DNA of 6,532 bases from DATDVC01 sp036517695 (lineage in GTDB: Bacteria; Patescibacteriota; Minisyncoccia; Phycocordibacterales; WO2-35-19). Below the pieces are notes generated by a model that saw nothing but the letters and a program-made list of their open reading frames with translations, had not been told where the DNA came from and did not search any database. The number at the start of each line of letters is the position of its first letter. The stretch's first letter is position 1. A program made the position numbers and the translations under genes. The stretch lies in NCBI GenBank assembly GCA_036517695.1, contig DATDVC010000041.1:1-6532 (forward strand), written 5' to 3'. Positions 4,951-6,532 of this stretch are shown here, in pieces.

Positions 4951-4996
4951 GCGCCGCTAGCAAGGGAGGACACTTGCTAGCGGCGCCCTTATTTTC
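4951..4996 (+). terminator. Strong Rho-independent terminator, plus strand
   Basis: GCGCCGCTAGCAAG (4951-4964) and CTTGCTAGCGGCGC (4973-4986) form a perfect 14-bp, G/C-rich stem with loop GGAGGACA (4965-4972). On the plus strand it is followed by CCTTATTTTC, a T-rich tail. On the minus strand the sequence after the stem is GACCACCTCC, with no T-run at the required place. It therefore fits termination of plus-strand transcripts, from the transketolase operon or the transposase. It touches the kinase stop codon on the other strand and may also help end that transcript or protect its 3' end. Confidence 0.8.
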
Positions 4997-6009
4997 TATA
5001 TAATTTTTTGGGGTTTGTAGTTTTCTGGAGCATGAGCGAGATGTTTGAGTATTTCTTCTTGAGTAAGCAGGCCTTTTTGGGCGCCGATTTTTTGAACTAC
5101 CGACATAGAATTGACCGGCGACCAAAGAAATGCGTCAAACAACGAGCGACCAAGAGCAATTGCGGAAGTGAAGGTGGAAGAAAAGGCATCACCAGCACCG
5201 GTACGATCGTAAGGAGGTTTAGCATCCGGAAATGATGGCATAAAAAAACCCTCAAAGCCGTCGTAAGCATAGGCTCCCTTTGGTCCGTCGGTTATCACGA
5301 CAACATTCGGCCCTACATCATGCATTTCGCGTAGCAATTTTTTTGTATCTTTTTCTTCCGGCTTATTCAATATTTTTTTTGCCTCTTCTACGTTACAAAA
5401 AAATAAATCTGCACGAGCATACAAATCGGCCAAAATGTCCAGCCCCATTTTGATTTGAAAGGTGCCCGGCTGGAAGGCGAATTTAACAAGATTGTTTTTG
5501 CGCAGATATTCGGCTATTTGTTTGTGATATTCTGCGGTATTTTCGCCAAGAGAAGAAAGGTAAATCCATTTCGGATTGCCAATATCGGGGAACTGATAAT
5601 CGTATTCATGGTGCTTGACTAGAATAGTTCGGTCTTCTTCAAACCAAAGTACGTAATGATAGTTGGTTTCTTTGTCTTTGTGGACACTTACAAAATCAGT
5701 ATGCACCCCTTCTTTACTCAAAGTAGCTCGACATTCTTCGCCATTGTGATCATCGCCGGTATTTGTAACAAGCGCGGAGGTAAGACCAAGTCTGCGAGCG
5801 GCTACGGCGGCGTTTGGGCTATTACCTACGGCACGCACTTCTTCCATGAATTCATAGGGCACCTTGTCTCCAAACCGGAGCGCTAGTTCACATTTTTTAC
5901 CATCAACATCACAAATAGTCTTTGCATCCGTAAGCCGGATAAAAGCATCCGTGGTAATATCGCCGATCGCCACAAAATCAAAATCTTTATTGTGATGGAA
6001 GAGATTCAT
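4996..6009 (-). CDS. PfkB-family carbohydrate kinase
   Basis: The 337-residue protein is a ribokinase-fold sugar kinase. An N-terminal FVAIGDITTDAF (12-23) binds sugar. VGNSPNAAVAARRLG (61-75) is the first PfkB signature region, with Val in place of one of the usual glycines. NVEE (206-209) is the NxxE metal motif, and TDGPKGA (240-246) contacts the nucleotide. DRTGAGDAFSSTF (268-280) is the second PfkB signature, with Asp274 as catalytic base and GAG as anion hole. The substrate cannot be read from sequence; fructose 6-phosphate, fructose, ribose or a nucleoside are all possible. Divergent transcription next to an aldolase gene makes a hexose or ketose phosphate an attractive guess. A 35-residue segment (about 27-60) between the first strand and the glycine motif is longer than in ribokinase. 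The ATG at 6009 has no SD. The stop overlaps the plus-strand terminator tail. Confidence 0.88.
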   Translation of the reverse strand: MNLFHHNKDFDFVAIGDITTDAFIRLTDAKTICDVDGKKCELALRFGDKVPYEFMEEVRAVGNSPNAAVAARRLGLTSALVTNTGDDHNGEECRATLSKEGVHTDFVSVHKDKETNYHYVLWFEEDRTILVKHHEYDYQFPDIGNPKWIYLSSLGENTAEYHKQIAEYLRKNNLVKFAFQPGTFQIKMGLDILADLYARADLFFCNVEEAKKILNKPEEKDTKKLLREMHDVGPNVVVITDGPKGAYAYDGFEGFFMPSFPDAKPPYDRTGAGDAFSSTFTSAIALGRSLFDAFLWSPVNSMSVVQKIGAQKGLLTQEEILKHLAHAPENYKPQKII

Positions 6010-6017
6010 TTACAAAT

Positions 6018-6023
6018 ATTATA
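6018..6023 (-). promoter_or_regulatory. -10 box of the kinase promoter
   Basis: On the minus strand a perfect TATAAT lies 8 nt before the kinase ATG. The expected start site is about 6011, one or two bases from the ATG, so the mRNA would be leaderless or nearly so. The best -35 candidate (TTGTCC, 6043-6048) is poor and 19 bp away. Confidence 0.5.
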
Positions 6024-6054
6024 CACTGCCAGAGTTTTTTTAGGACAAAAATAT

Positions 6055-6060
6055 GATAAT
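6055..6060 (+). promoter_or_regulatory. -10 box of the aldolase promoter
   Basis: GATAAT lies 8 nt before the aldolase ATG at 6069, the same spacing as on the divergent kinase side; TATGAT at 6052-6057 is an overlapping alternative. No clear -35 box is present. Predicted transcription starts near 6067, again giving almost no leader. The two divergent promoters share the bases 6024-6054, so their -35 regions would overlap. Confidence 0.45.
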
Positions 6061-6068
6061 GTGTGGAT

Positions 6069-6532
6069 ATGCAAACATTGCGAGAATGCATACAAGAAAT
6101 GGAAGAGAAAAAAGTTGCAATTGGCCACTTCAATATCTCTGATATCGTCGGTTTTTGGGCGGTAGTAGGAGCAGCCAAGAATCTGAATTTGCCGGTGATT
6201 ATCGGAGTGTCGGAAGGCGAGAGAGACTTCTTGGGAGTAAGGCAAGCTAAAGCTCTAGTAGATACACTCAAAGCGGAGGAAAGACCAGTATTTCTAAACG
6301 CCGACCATACTTATTCGGTAGATAGAGTCAAAGAAATAGTAGATGCTGGTTTTGACGCGGCGATTATTGATGGCGCAGAAAAAAGCTTTGAAGAAAATGT
6401 GGCGATGACCAAAGAATCGGTAACTTACAAAAATTCTGTTCGGCCGGAAATGATAATTGAGGGCGAGCTTGGTTTTATCGGCAAGTCTTCCAAAATTTTG
6501 GACGCAATACCAGAAGGTGCGGGTTTTACAGA
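6069..6532 (+). CDS. Class II fructose-bisphosphate aldolase family protein, 5' part (cut by window end)
   Basis: The reading frame is open from the ATG at 6069 to the window edge, giving 154 complete residues of a protein normally near 280-350. It starts MQTLRECIQEMEEKKVAIGH, with HFNISD (20-25) matching the N-terminal FNV region of class II aldolases. FLNADHTYSVDRVKE (75-89) holds Asp79 and zinc-ligand His80; the usual HxDH motif reads NxDH here. AAIIDGAEKSFEENVAMTKE (97-116) and IIEGELGFIG (129-138) match the family's SFEEN and ExELG segments. The enzyme should cleave a ketose 1,6-bisphosphate to dihydroxyacetone phosphate and an aldehyde. Fructose, sedoheptulose or tagatose bisphosphate cannot be separated from this part. 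The remaining zinc histidines lie beyond the window. It is divergent from the kinase gene across 59 bp. Confidence 0.88.
   Translation, partial: MQTLRECIQEMEEKKVAIGHFNISDIVGFWAVVGAAKNLNLPVIIGVSEGERDFLGVRQAKALVDTLKAEERPVFLNADHTYSVDRVKEIVDAGFDAAIIDGAEKSFEENVAMTKESVTYKNSVRPEMIIEGELGFIGKSSKILDAIPEGAGFT

Noticed and set aside
4951..4986. The G/C-rich hairpin as a transposon end or attachment site
   Set aside because: A T-rich tail directly follows on the plus strand and no second copy is found in the window, so a terminator is the simpler reading.
4859..5235. Open frames on either strand over the IS right end and the kinase C-terminus
   Set aside because: They run across the terminator hairpin and the conserved kinase signature in other frames; their composition does not look like protein.
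5987..6271. Minus-strand open frames upstream of the kinase, opposite the aldolase start
   Set aside because: They overlap the clear aldolase reading frame and both divergent promoters, and have no recognisable protein features.
1..6532. CRISPR arrays, tRNA or rRNA genes
   Set aside because: No regularly spaced repeat array, cloverleaf sequence or rRNA stretch was seen; the 16S-like 14-mer near 4938-4950 is too short to be rRNA.

Overview
The window reads as a chromosomal segment of a small-genome bacterium, most likely a member of the Candidate Phyla Radiation (Patescibacteria). This is inference, based on a compact carbon-metabolism cluster with split transketolase, a divergent epimerase, very short gene gaps, start codons that mostly follow A/T-rich sequence with no Shine-Dalgarno (SD) motif, and a PfkB kinase paired with a class II aldolase. 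The standard genetic code fits: TAA, TAG and TGA all act as plausible stops and no frame needs TGA read through.

Positions 34-3798 (+) hold a tightly packed run: ribose-5-phosphate isomerase B (rpiB), a ribulose-phosphate 3-epimerase-like protein, a RelE/HigB-type toxin with an XRE antitoxin, then the N- and C-terminal halves of transketolase. The four metabolic genes form the core of the non-oxidative pentose phosphate pathway. The toxin-antitoxin pair sits in the middle of them, and a fresh promoter with a repeated palindrome precedes the transketolase pair.

Positions 3837-4890 are a complete insertion sequence of 1054 bp. It has perfect 13-bp terminal inverted repeats, an apparent 5-bp target duplication (GATAA) and an intact DDE transposase. 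Its left end carries a good promoter whose -10 box lies inside one arm of a hairpin. The hairpin could form only on transcripts that read in from outside. The element landed between the transketolase operon and what looks like its terminator (4951-4996). The short segment 4891-4995 also holds a near-perfect SD sequence with no gene attached.

Positions 4996-6532 hold a divergent pair: a PfkB-family sugar kinase on the minus strand and the start of a class II fructose-bisphosphate aldolase-type gene on the plus strand, cut by the window end. Only 59 bp separate them, and each has a -10 box exactly 8 nt before its ATG, which suggests leaderless mRNAs. Together the genes would interconvert pentose phosphates, hexose phosphates and trioses. 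No transaldolase is visible here.

The points most worth a second look are the insertion-sequence leader, the leaderless promoter layout, the altered metal ligands of the epimerase-like protein, and the orphan SD/hairpin region. I see no wholly new multi-gene system.
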